Shown here: positions 1-6,525 of the stretch, in pieces
Layout of the letters: each line of letters begins with the position of its first letter
Numbering within the stretch: the stretch's first letter is position 1
Source: Bacteroidales bacterium
GTDB lineage: Bacteria > Bacteroidota > Bacteroidia > Bacteroidales > BM520
Direction: 5' to 3'
DNA length: 6,525 nucleotides
Assembly: GCA_023230285.1 (NCBI GenBank)
Contig: JALNXP010000143.1
Coordinates: 1-6,525, forward strand
Notes under the pieces: model-generated
Told to the model about the DNA's origin: nothing
The model's database searches: none
What the model saw: only the letters and a program-made list of their open reading frames with translations
Made by a program: the position numbers and the translations under genes

Positions 1-976
1 TTTTGTTAAGCATCTCTTTAGGCAAATCAGCAGGCATGGTGGCACGCTTGCCGGTATTAATGTAAGTCTCGAGGCTGTATTTTGCAAGTCGCACATAAGG
101 GTCCATCTTAGGCATATCGTAAATTGGAGTATATTGTTGTTGATAAATTTCATCAAAATGACGGCTTGCATCATTGCCGGCAGCGGTAAAAGCAGCTACG
201 CCGTAGCCGATGCCAAAAGTACCTTGATAAGATAGCAGCTGCGACTGGACAGCTTTACCATCGAAGGCTCCCGCCATAATTTGAAACGAACGCAGTCCAC
301 ATTCTGCTGCAGCATCACAAAAATTCTCATTGAAAGACAGGAATTGCAAAAAGTCCCCATTATCCATAGCTTGTGTCACTTGTTCATCAAAGACGGAACC
401 TTCAGCAGCAAAGCCGTAAGGACCGCCCAACAGCAGCTTATGCGACAAGTCACCGCTGGCAATAAAAACGACATTCCGTCCTAATTCATCAGCAGTTTCG
501 GCTATCAGCTTGCCAAGTTGATAATGGAAAATTGGCGGCAAGCCTGAAAGTCCGATTCTCACAAGTTCATAATCCTGATACTGTTCATTGATAAACGACA
601 GCGGTATCATAGTTCCGTGGTCAAGGGTTTTGTCGCGTTCACCAAGCGTTCCGGCAGGCAAGTCTGCTTTTTCGGCTTTTGCAGCGAGTTTTCTTACAAA
701 GTCAGTATCATAATCAACCTCCATTGCAACTTCGGGATGTCTAAACTGCCCAAAACTACCTGCAGCACGCATTCCGGGTGAAATATGAAAATAATCCGCA
801 TACATAATAGAATGCGGTGAGGTGAGTACGATAGTCTGCGGTTTGATAGCCGTAACACGCCTTGCCACTTCGCGACAAGCATCTATGGTCTTTTGAATTT
901 TCTTTTCTTCCCCGCACCCTATCTGCGGCAGAATCACCGGCGGGTGCGGCATTATAAAAGCAGCAACTACTGACAT
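1..976 (-). CDS. amrA: AmmeMemoRadiSam system protein: MEMO/LigB-like domain fused to AMMECR1 domain (3' end cut by window)
   Basis: I translated this region by hand: 325 uninterrupted codons run from ATG at 974-976 to the left edge, with no stop seen. Residues about 3-263 form a class III extradiol-dioxygenase/MEMO-like domain. Visible motifs are MPHPP (His11), TSPHS (His55), LDHGT (His120), ASGDLSH (Asp176, His179) and AECGLRSF (Cys226). The His/His/Cys set resembles the metal ligands known for human MEMO1 (two His and one Cys in a CG motif), not a classical ring-cleaving enzyme. After a linker, DPYVRLAKYSLETYI (about residues 292-306) opens an AMMECR1 domain, most of which lies off the window. 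Proteins with this fusion are annotated as AmmeMemoRadiSam system protein A and usually sit beside a radical SAM enzyme. The biochemical role is unknown. The start is firm because AGGAGG lies 5 bases upstream. The gene is richer in GC than its neighbours. Family assignment is confident; the symbol follows database usage as I recall it. Confidence 0.9.
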   Translation of the reverse strand, partial: MSVVAAFIMPHPPVILPQIGCGEEKKIQKTIDACREVARRVTAIKPQTIVLTSPHSIMYADYFHISPGMRAAGSFGQFRHPEVAMEVDYDTDFVRKLAAKAEKADLPAGTLGERDKTLDHGTMIPLSFINEQYQDYELVRIGLSGLPPIFHYQLGKLIAETADELGRNVVFIASGDLSHKLLLGGPYGFAAEGSVFDEQVTQAMDNGDFLQFLSFNENFCDAAAECGLRSFQIMAGAFDGKAVQSQLLSYQGTFGIGYGVAAFTAAGNDASRHFDEIYQQQYTPIYDMPKMDPYVRLAKYSLETYINTGKRATMPADLPKEMLNK

Positions 977-981
977 AAAAG

Positions 982-987
982 CCTCCT
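982..987 (-). promoter_or_regulatory. Strong Shine-Dalgarno sequence of the AmmeMemoRadiSam gene
   Basis: The minus strand reads AGGAGG, then five bases (CTTTT), then the ATG at 974-976. This is a perfect anti-16S match at good spacing and fixes the start codon. The two other starts visible in the window have only A/T-rich leaders, so this site is unusual here. Confidence 0.85.
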
Positions 988-1037
988 AATTTTTAAACAG
1001 CACATACAACATATCTGAAAATTCAGAATTATTAATT

Positions 1038-1067
1038 TTTATAGTTAGAGTGGTCAACTTATTTCAA
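1038..1067 (-). promoter_or_regulatory. Candidate sigma-70-type promoter for the AmmeMemoRadiSam gene
   Basis: On the minus strand TTGAAA (1067-1062) is followed by an 18-base spacer and TATAAA (1043-1038), about 60 bases before the start codon. This resembles the general bacterial -35/-10 pair. I did not see the Bacteroidota TTTG/TAnnTTTG pair in this gap. A/T-rich DNA produces such matches by chance, so this remains a proposal. Confidence 0.3.
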
Positions 1068-1094
1068 GCATTGGCACTATTCAATCGTCGATTT

Positions 1095-1117
1095 GAGATG
1101 CCACAATGTGACATCTC
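1095..1117. repeat. Extragenic palindrome, 10-bp arms, 3-base loop (REP-like)
   Basis: GAGATGCCAC (1095-1104), loop AAT, GTGACATCTC (1108-1117). The arms match at 9 of 10 positions. The single mismatch (C1101/A1111) becomes a U-G wobble in minus-strand RNA, so the hairpin would be fully paired in the direction of the flanking genes. No T-run follows on either strand, which argues against a simple intrinsic terminator. A dispersed REP-type palindrome or a 3'-end RNA structure fits better. Confidence 0.55.
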
Positions 1118-1177
1118 TACAGTCACGCTATTAAAATCTATCGCACCAATGAACGATTAAACGTTAAACATTACACA

Positions 1178-1198
1178 AGGGCGTATGCAATACGCCCT
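1178..1198 (-). terminator. GC-rich hairpin after the tricorn gene (possible terminator or REP-like palindrome)
   Basis: A perfect 9-bp inverted repeat, AGGGCGTAT (1178-1186) and ATACGCCCT (1190-1198) with loop GCA, begins 26 bases after the tricorn stop codon. Its position suits a 3'-end or terminator role. However, the minus strand after it reads TGTGTAATGTTTAACG, without a clear U-tract, so Rho-independent termination is doubtful. Its short-loop shape is like that of the palindrome at 1095-1117, which suggests both could be dispersed extragenic palindromes. Confidence 0.5.
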
Positions 1199-1224
1199 AA
1201 CAATCTTCTCTGAACTCTCTAACC

Positions 1225-4200
1225 TTACTTTATTGGTGCTGCCGGAATTTCCGGTAAGCCTTTATAGTCTTTGAGCTCTTCTAAAATAACTTCGATGGCT
1301 TTATTTAATTGAGCATCTTCGCCGTAATATTCTTTATAAGGGTCGTTGTCTACCCGGATGTCCGGTTCGACGCCCCAGCCTTCTACGATGTAGCCGTTGC
1401 CTTCGCTGTCGTACGAAGTAAATTCGGGTTTGTTCATGGAGGTGCCGTCAACGAATGGCAGGCTACCTCTGATGCCGACAATGCCACCCCATGTTCTTAC
1501 ACCTATAACTTTACCTAAATTGTGTTTCTTGAATGCGTAAGGAAACAAATCCCCGTCAGAAGCAGAGTAGTTGTTTATAAGCAACACCTTTGGTCCGAGC
1601 ATCATCTTGGTCGGCGTCTGACTTGGCACTAACTGATTACGGCTCATGTTCGCACGCGTTATCTCTCTGTTCAGTCTTTCGATAATCATAGGAGAAACGT
1701 TGCCGCCGCCGTTGCCGCGGTCATCAATTATCAGAGCTTTTTTATCCAACTGCGGATAAAAATATTTAGCAAACTCGTTAAGTCCTTCAACGCCCATATC
1801 CGGAATATGAATGTAGCCGACTTCACCGTTGGTAGCTTCGTTAACTTTTTTGATATTATTGCGTACCCAATCGAAATAGTACAAATTTGCTTCATCTTTA
1901 ATGGGAACAACAATAACATCACGTCCTTTTTGGTTTACATCAGAAGCAACAGACAAAACAACCTCTTTATTGGCAGTGTTTACCAATGCTTCATAAATGT
2001 CGTTCATGTCTTTTGTTGATTTACCATTGACAGCGACAATAAAATCGCCTGCTTTGATGTTCATTCCAACCTCTGTCAGCGGTGAACGCAAATCTTCTCT
2101 AAAGTTCTCGCCATCAAGAATTTTAGTAATTTTATAGTAGCCACTTGCGTCACGTTCAAGCTTTGCGCCAAGCAAGCCCATGTTTATTCTTTCAGGATTG
2201 AATTTGTCGCCACCGTTGATATAAGCATGACCAACGTTGAGTTCTGCTATCAACTCTCCTATCAAGTAGTTCAGGTCATCTTTACAATTGACGTAAGGAA
2301 GCAATGCAGCATATTTATCACGCATCTTTTCCCAGTTAACTCCGTGCATATTAGGAACATAGAAAAAGTCACGCATTTGTCGCCACGCCTCAAAATATAT
2401 CTGTGACCATTCAGCTTTATTATCAACAACAACCTTCATATTAGAAACATCTACCGGCGATTTATCAAGATTGATTTTACCTTTAGGAAGGTCTATTACA
2501 TAATATTGACCTCTGCTACCAATCAAAGCCTTTTTTTCATCAGCCGAAACGTCCATATTCATATTTTTGCCTAATTCTACAACTTTTGAATCTTTTCCGT
2601 CTAACTTAATCATATTCAGAGTAGAACCATCAACTTCACTCCAGCGGGAATAATAAAGGCAACCATCTACACAGGCGATAGCACCATAATAAGCAGGGTC
2701 ACACGGAATAGCAATAATTCTATCGCTAATGCCTTCTATATCAACTTTTACAGCTTTGTCGGCATTATCATCTTTTTTATCATCTTTTCCTTTTTTATCT
2801 TTTTTATCTTTAGTCTCTTGTTGAACTTCGGCTTTATTTTCATTTGATTTCACCTCATCATTAGTATAAGCGAAAGGATTTGGAGTATCTTTAGATAGAG
2901 TAATCATATAAAGTCGAGCCATATCGCTATAAATATGATTCCATTCTGTAGAACTGTAGGAAGGGTTAAAATCTCTATCAGAACTGAATATCAGATACTT
3001 ACCATCATTGCTAAAAATAGGAGAATAAGAATCGTACCATGAACTTGTCACAGTATAAGATTCTTTTTTATCTAAAGAGTACAGCACAACTTCACTCATT
3101 TCGTTAGAAGTTTGCTGCGAATAAGTTATCCACTTACTATCCGGTGACCAATTATAAGAGCGTATTTCCCAGTATGGATTTCTCTTCACTTCCGTAACTT
3201 TCTTAGTATCAACGTCAACATATTGCAGGCGCATCATTTTATCGCTATAAAGGATTTTTTTGCTATCCGGCGACCATGCTATGTCGAAGATGTAAGTACC
3301 TGTGTTATTGGTAATTTTTTCCGGTTTTTCGGAGCCATTTTCAGTTTGGACATAGATTTCAAATTCGCCGTCCATATCGGAGATATAGGCGATTTTCTTA
3401 CCATCAGGTGACCAAGTTGCGGAGCGGTCGTGAGCGCCGGAGCTTGCTGTCAGATTTCTTGTAATTCCGGAAGTCGCCGGTAAAGTATAAACATCGCCTC
3501 TGCCAACTAATACTACACGATTTCCGTCAGGAGAAATGCCGCTACCTCTGATATTCTTAGAAGCATCTTTCATTTTATTTCTTCCAGTAGCAAAATCTTC
3601 GTTTATAGTAATGGTAAGTTTTGTAACTTCTTCTGTAACAGGATTTAAAACATAAAGGCAGCCACCATTTTCAAAGATAATTTCTTTATTACCTGCTGAA
3701 GGGAATTTTACATCATAATTATCAAAATCAGTAACTTTATGAACTTCTTTAGATTGCAGGTCGTAGCAAAAAATATTCATAATTCTGTCTCTATCGGAGC
3801 AGAAAAATATTTTATTGCCGAACCACATTGGGAAGATATCTTGAGCATCATTATTGGTGATGTTAGTAGTTTCACCGGAAGCGATGTCAAAGATTCGGAT
3901 GTCGTCAGCCATGCCGCCTTTATAATGTTTCCAAGTTCTAAATTCGCGAAACACTCTGTTGATAGCCATTTTAGTGCCGTCAGGAGAATAGGAGCACCAG
4001 CTACCGGTTATCAAAGGTATTTCTTCGGACAAGCCGCCATCTACGCTTACAGTGTAAAGCTGTCCGGTAAATGAGTTAAACGACTGTTTACGAGAGCGAT
4101 ACACAACATTCTTGCCATCTGGTGTCCAAGTCATAACTATATTATTAGGGCCCATTCTGTCGGAGACATCATCGCGAGAAAGAGTTGCGGTATAAGTCAA

Positions 4201-4500
4201 TCTTTGAGGTTCGCCGCCGGTTGCCGGCATGACGAAGACCTCTGTATTACCGTCATATTGTCCGGTAAAAGCTATAGTTGAGCCATCAGGCGAGAAGCGT
4301 GCAAACATCTCGAAACCGGCAGGGTCGTTAGTGAGTTTACGGGCTACACCGCCGGCTTTATCTGCGGTATATAAATCACCGGCATAAGTAAAGACAACGG
4401 TGTTATCATATATTGCAGGAAAGCGTAATAATTTTGTTTCTTGTGCAAGCATTGTCACAAACAGCAAAAATGTAAAAGCTGAGATAAAAAAACGTTTCAT
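1225..4500 (-). CDS. Secreted tricorn-type S41 peptidase with PD40 beta-propeller repeats
   Basis: This 1091-residue protein has near-complete tricorn architecture. Residues 1-19 are a signal peptide (KR, hydrophobic core, likely cut after MLA), so it should act in the periplasm. Propeller repeats carry the PD40 signature SPDG or a variant near residues 70, 127, 172, 323, 364, 410, 452 and 497. A Lys/Asp-rich low-complexity loop (about 553-583) interrupts the second propeller. The core domain, a PDZ domain (about 770-865, GMNIKAGDFIVAVNG) and the S41 peptidase fold follow. Catalytic candidates, aligned by spacing to Thermoplasma tricorn, are His758 (GHAY), the nucleophile Ser981 (SASDGD), Glu1040 (VEGWG) and an oxyanion glycine loop, DDRGNGGG, at 926-933. 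The residue before His758 is Gly, where the archaeal enzyme has Ser. The expected role is trimming or degrading peptides; the true substrate is unknown. ATG at 4498-4500 is chosen because it heads the signal peptide. It lies 15 bases after ligase 2, with no Shine-Dalgarno sequence. Confidence 0.93.
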   Translation of the reverse strand: MKRFFISAFTFLLFVTMLAQETKLLRFPAIYDNTVVFTYAGDLYTADKAGGVARKLTNDPAGFEMFARFSPDGSTIAFTGQYDGNTEVFVMPATGGEPQRLTYTATLSRDDVSDRMGPNNIVMTWTPDGKNVVYRSRKQSFNSFTGQLYTVSVDGGLSEEIPLITGSWCSYSPDGTKMAINRVFREFRTWKHYKGGMADDIRIFDIASGETTNITNNDAQDIFPMWFGNKIFFCSDRDRIMNIFCYDLQSKEVHKVTDFDNYDVKFPSAGNKEIIFENGGCLYVLNPVTEEVTKLTITINEDFATGRNKMKDASKNIRGSGISPDGNRVVLVGRGDVYTLPATSGITRNLTASSGAHDRSATWSPDGKKIAYISDMDGEFEIYVQTENGSEKPEKITNNTGTYIFDIAWSPDSKKILYSDKMMRLQYVDVDTKKVTEVKRNPYWEIRSYNWSPDSKWITYSQQTSNEMSEVVLYSLDKKESYTVTSSWYDSYSPIFSNDGKYLIFSSDRDFNPSYSSTEWNHIYSDMARLYMITLSKDTPNPFAYTNDEVKSNENKAEVQQETKDKKDKKGKDDKKDDNADKAVKVDIEGISDRIIAIPCDPAYYGAIACVDGCLYYSRWSEVDGSTLNMIKLDGKDSKVVELGKNMNMDVSADEKKALIGSRGQYYVIDLPKGKINLDKSPVDVSNMKVVVDNKAEWSQIYFEAWRQMRDFFYVPNMHGVNWEKMRDKYAALLPYVNCKDDLNYLIGELIAELNVGHAYINGGDKFNPERINMGLLGAKLERDASGYYKITKILDGENFREDLRSPLTEVGMNIKAGDFIVAVNGKSTKDMNDIYEALVNTANKEVVLSVASDVNQKGRDVIVVPIKDEANLYYFDWVRNNIKKVNEATNGEVGYIHIPDMGVEGLNEFAKYFYPQLDKKALIIDDRGNGGGNVSPMIIERLNREITRANMSRNQLVPSQTPTKMMLGPKVLLINNYSASDGDLFPYAFKKHNLGKVIGVRTWGGIVGIRGSLPFVDGTSMNKPEFTSYDSEGNGYIVEGWGVEPDIRVDNDPYKEYYGEDAQLNKAIEVILEELKDYKGLPEIPAAPIK

Positions 4501-4515
4501 GATTAATTATAATTT
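4501..4515 (-). other. Short A/T-only-like leader between ligase 2 and tricorn gene
   Basis: The 15 bases between the TAA of ligase 2 and the tricorn ATG are almost pure A/T and hold no purine-rich ribosome site and no room for a promoter. This supports co-transcription and fits the Shine-Dalgarno-poor initiation typical of Bacteroidota. Confidence 0.6.
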
Positions 4516-6285
4516 TTATTTAAACATTGATGATATTTCGTATTCATATTTTTTGGAGACATAAAATCTCTTAACTTTCAGAGCAGCAGACAGTTCGCCC
4601 GAGTCCACCGTCCATTCGGAAGGTATAAGCACAAAATTGCTGACTTTTTCTGTCGAGCTAAGGTTTTTATTGATTGCGAGTATTTCTGTTTTGAAGAACT
4701 CTATAACTTTTTTATTCTCAACAATATTTTTCAGAGAATCTATAGCGATGTCGTTTTGTTTACACCATTTATTGAGGTGCATAAAATCTGGAACGATAAG
4801 TGCTGCGCAATACTTTTGATTTTCGCCGACAACCATAGCATTATCGATAAATGTTGATTCTTTAAGGAAGTTTTCTACATAATCGGGATTAATATATTTT
4901 CCGAAAGAATTTTTGAATATAGATTTTTTTCTTCCGGAGATAGTCAGTTTATTATCATTTTCGAGTTTACCGAGGTCGCCGGTATGAAACCAGCCATCAT
5001 CATCAATAACTTCTTTAGTAAGTTCGGGTGACTTATAATATCCGAGCATCAGGGAAGGACCTTTAGTCAGGATTTCGCCGTCCTCGGATATTTTCACTTG
5101 ATTTTGTGCCATCACGCCACCAACGCTGCCGAAACCATATTGTCCTTTTTTGAAGGTAGTTACAGCTATCACCGGTGATGTTTCGGTAAGTCCGTAGCCG
5201 GGAAATATATACATTCCGGCGCAAGTAAAAACTCTTGAAAGTTTATCGGAGATAGCGGCTCCGCCGGAAACTATTATCTTCAGATTTCCACCAAGAGCAG
5301 CACGCCATTGTTTATAAACAAGCATATCTGCTATCTTCCGCTCAAATTCATAAAAGCAGCCGTTTTTACCGTCATGCTCATACTTCTCGGCAATAGCGAC
5401 CGCCCGGAAAAATATTTTCTTTTTAACACCTTTCAGTTGTCTGCCGGTATTTAAAATTTTGTCATAAGTTTTCTCGATAAGTCGAGGTACCGAACACATT
5501 ACATTAGGCTTTACTTCTTTAAAATTATCGGCAAGACGAGGGATACTTTCAGCGTAATAAAGGCTAAGACACTGATACTGATACATGTATATTATCATTC
5601 TCTCATACACATGGCATAAAGGCAGATAGCTAATAGCACGTCCTTTAGGATTAAAAGGAGGAATATGAGCCACGCCCATAAAATTGCTAACGAGGTTATA
5701 ATGCGACAACATAACTCCTTTAGGTGTACCGGTAGTGCCGGAAGTATAAATCATAGTTGCCACATCATCTTTAGAAACAGAATTTTTAATAGCATTCAAA
5801 TCATATTTGGCAGCATTCTGTTTACCGAGTTCCATAATCGAGTACAAATCCTGATAGCCTTTCATCGGCTTAAGAGTATACACATTGCGAATATTCGGGC
5901 ATTCTGTAATGATAGTTTCAATACGTCTCAGCATATCAAAGCCGCTTACGAAAACGCATTCGGCATCACAATGATTCAGGATATATTTATGTTCAGATTC
6001 ACTAATTGTCGGATATATAGGCACGTTAACCACGCCGATTTGCAATGCACCCATGTCAAGGAAATTCCATTCCGGCATGCTATTACTGATAACTGCGATT
6101 TTATCACCTTTCTTCAGACCAAGTTTGAGTAATCCATAACTCACAAAATTTGAGTTATGGATATAATCATCTATAGAGTACATTACCCATTTTTTATTTT
6201 CTTTGCCTGCGAGAGCATCTTTTTTATCAGGACAACGTTCCTTATAATGAGTCAGCAGGTCAAAGATGCGAGTTACCGAAGCCAT
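4516..6285 (-). CDS. Long-chain fatty acid-CoA ligase (AMP-forming, FAA1/FadD type), second of a tandem pair
   Basis: This 589-residue cytoplasmic or membrane-associated enzyme should convert a fatty acid, ATP and CoA to acyl-CoA, AMP and pyrophosphate. Counted from the ATG, the sequence shows the P-loop-like YTSGTTGTPKG (180-190), LPLCHVYER (221-229), the adenine-binding YGLTETSP (364-371), the TGD motif in GWFHTGDLG (431-439), the hinge region GRKK (451-454), FGKYINP (461-467) and a C-terminal LKVKR (569-573). The length is normal for the family. I prefer the ATG at 6283-6285. An in-frame TTG at 6289-6291, abutting the upstream stop, would add two residues. No Shine-Dalgarno sequence is visible, so translation may be coupled to the upstream ligase. 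The C-terminal motif reads GELSAALKVKR, where relatives often have a TPT-like segment before the lysines. Chain-length preference cannot be read from the sequence. A perfect inverted repeat lies within codons 42-52. Confidence 0.93.
   Translation of the reverse strand: MASVTRIFDLLTHYKERCPDKKDALAGKENKKWVMYSIDDYIHNSNFVSYGLLKLGLKKGDKIAVISNSMPEWNFLDMGALQIGVVNVPIYPTISESEHKYILNHCDAECVFVSGFDMLRRIETIITECPNIRNVYTLKPMKGYQDLYSIMELGKQNAAKYDLNAIKNSVSKDDVATMIYTSGTTGTPKGVMLSHYNLVSNFMGVAHIPPFNPKGRAISYLPLCHVYERMIIYMYQYQCLSLYYAESIPRLADNFKEVKPNVMCSVPRLIEKTYDKILNTGRQLKGVKKKIFFRAVAIAEKYEHDGKNGCFYEFERKIADMLVYKQWRAALGGNLKIIVSGGAAISDKLSRVFTCAGMYIFPGYGLTETSPVIAVTTFKKGQYGFGSVGGVMAQNQVKISEDGEILTKGPSLMLGYYKSPELTKEVIDDDGWFHTGDLGKLENDNKLTISGRKKSIFKNSFGKYINPDYVENFLKESTFIDNAMVVGENQKYCAALIVPDFMHLNKWCKQNDIAIDSLKNIVENKKVIEFFKTEILAINKNLSSTEKVSNFVLIPSEWTVDSGELSAALKVKRFYVSKKYEYEISSMFK
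6132..6162. repeat. Perfect 12-bp inverted repeat inside ligase 2 coding sequence
   Basis: ATCCATAACTCA (6132-6143) and TGAGTTATGGAT (6151-6162) are exact reverse complements separated by the 7-base loop CAAAATT. In the ligase frame it encodes IHNSNFVSYGL, about residues 42-52, near the 5' end of the gene. The protein keeps normal family spacing here, so nothing appears inserted. In mRNA it would form a stable-looking stem-loop about 120 bases after the start codon. Confidence 0.8.
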
Positions 6286-6294
6286 ATTCAACTA
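6286..6294 (-). other. Coupled stop/start junction between the two ligase genes
   Basis: On the minus strand the upstream TAG (6292-6294) is followed directly by TTGAAT and then the ATG of ligase 2 (6283-6285). Six bases separate stop and start, and no purine-rich ribosome site precedes the ATG. Reinitiation by ribosomes leaving the first gene is the simplest reading. Confidence 0.6.
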
Positions 6295-6525
6295 ATTAAA
6301 CATATTCTTTATAACATTTGCATATTTTTCTTCTACAATTTTTCTTTTAACCTTCAATGTAGCAGAAAGTTCACCGCTATTTACAGACCATTCATCAGCT
6401 ACCAATGCAATACGACCTATTTGTTCTGTTTTACCCAGTGAAAGATTTACTTCGTCTACAACTTTTTTGATTCTATCTATGACGAGCTGATTTTTAACCA
6501 TTTCAGCATTAGTTGTATAAGGTAT
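6292..6525 (-). CDS. C-terminal end of an upstream long-chain acyl-CoA ligase paralogue (5' part outside window)
   Basis: An open frame enters from the right edge and ends at TAG (6292-6294), showing 77 residues. They match the C-terminal lid region of ligase 2. Over the last 48 residues I count 24 identities, including EW, SGEL, LKVKR and a terminal MF. All core adenylation motifs lie outside the window, so activity cannot be judged. The visible Met codon at 6499-6501 is internal, since the frame continues upstream through GAA, GCT and AAT codons to the edge. Together with ligase 2 it forms a tandem pair that diverged from a common ancestor, presumably with different substrate ranges. It could also be a truncated gene, but nothing visible suggests that. 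Confidence 0.85.
   Translation of the reverse strand: MPYTTNAEMVKNQLVIDRIKKVVDEVNLSLGKTEQIGRIALVADEWSVNSGELSATLKVKRKIVEEKYANVIKNMFN

Larger units (their letters stand above)
977..1224. other. Intergenic region between the tricorn gene and the AmmeMemoRadiSam gene
   Basis: I see no credible gene in these 248 bases. The region holds, in transcript order, the 9-bp hairpin (1178-1198), the 10-bp palindrome (1095-1117), the candidate promoter (1038-1067) and the Shine-Dalgarno site (982-987). It probably separates two transcription units, because all other junctions in the window are 15 bases or shorter. Confidence 0.6.

Noticed and set aside
1015..1026. Small inverted repeat CTGAA-AA-TTCAG in the leader of the AmmeMemoRadiSam gene
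   Set aside because: Five base pairs with a 2-base loop is too weak, and too likely by chance, to call an operator or hairpin.
1083..1093. AATCG-T-CGATT beside the 1095 palindrome
   Set aside because: The 1-base centre cannot form a hairpin and the arms are short. It might be a half-site but has no further support.
1242..1254. CCGGAATTTCCGG-type palindrome just before the tricorn stop codon
   Set aside because: It is short, lies within coding sequence for the C-terminal PEIPA segment and has no T-tract. Chance is a sufficient explanation.
2770..2815. Repeated T-runs looking like terminator U-tracts on the plus strand
   Set aside because: They are the reverse complement of Lys/Asp codons in the tricorn loop. 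No hairpin precedes them.
3739..4074. Plus-strand open frame of 111 codons
   Set aside because: It is antisense to the tricorn propeller repeats, with no ribosome site or family motif seen.
3000..4300. Recurrent short motif like CCATCAGGNGA spaced along the tricorn gene
   Set aside because: It encodes the SPDG signature of PD40 propeller blades, so it is a protein repeat and not a DNA element or CRISPR array.
5665..6132. Plus-strand open frame of 155 codons
   Set aside because: It lies wholly antisense to the well-supported ligase 2, and its translation shows no recognisable domain. It is a frame shadow.
6157..6441. Plus-strand open frame spanning the ligase junction
   Set aside because: It is antisense to both ligase genes. 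Its Phe/Ile-rich translation is what A/T-rich antisense DNA gives.

Overview
The window carries four same-strand (minus) coding regions, read from right to left. It looks like Bacteroidota (Bacteroidales-like) DNA. The evidence is a full-length secreted tricorn-type peptidase of the kind common in that phylum, A/T-rich composition, and two internal gene starts (6285 and 4500) with no Shine-Dalgarno sequence. The organism call is an inference from gene style, not from a marker gene.

Layout from the right edge: (1) the last 77 residues of a long-chain acyl-CoA ligase, 6292-6525, cut by the window. (2) A complete 589-residue paralogous acyl-CoA ligase, 4516-6285, whose start lies 6 bases after the stop of the first. 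It contains an unusually perfect 12-bp inverted repeat inside its coding sequence. (3) A 1091-residue exported tricorn-like S41 peptidase, 1225-4500, starting 15 bases after ligase 2. These three are packed like one operon whose promoter lies outside the window. (4) A 248-base gap, 977-1224, with two short-loop palindromes and a candidate sigma-70-type promoter. (5) The first 325 codons of a MEMO/LigB-AMMECR1 fusion protein of the AmmeMemoRadiSam system, 1-976, cut by the left edge.

The ligases would activate fatty acids in the cytoplasm by forming acyl-AMP and then acyl-CoA. The tricorn peptidase would degrade peptides in the periplasm. There is no obvious shared pathway, so their linkage may only be co-transcription. 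The AmmeMemoRadiSam protein stands apart. It has its own leader, a perfect AGGAGG ribosome site unlike its neighbours, and hand-counted GC of about 45-57% against about 25-45% in sampled neighbour lines. This suggests it may have come from a Firmicutes-like donor. The function of that system is not established, which makes it the best lead here for undescribed biology.
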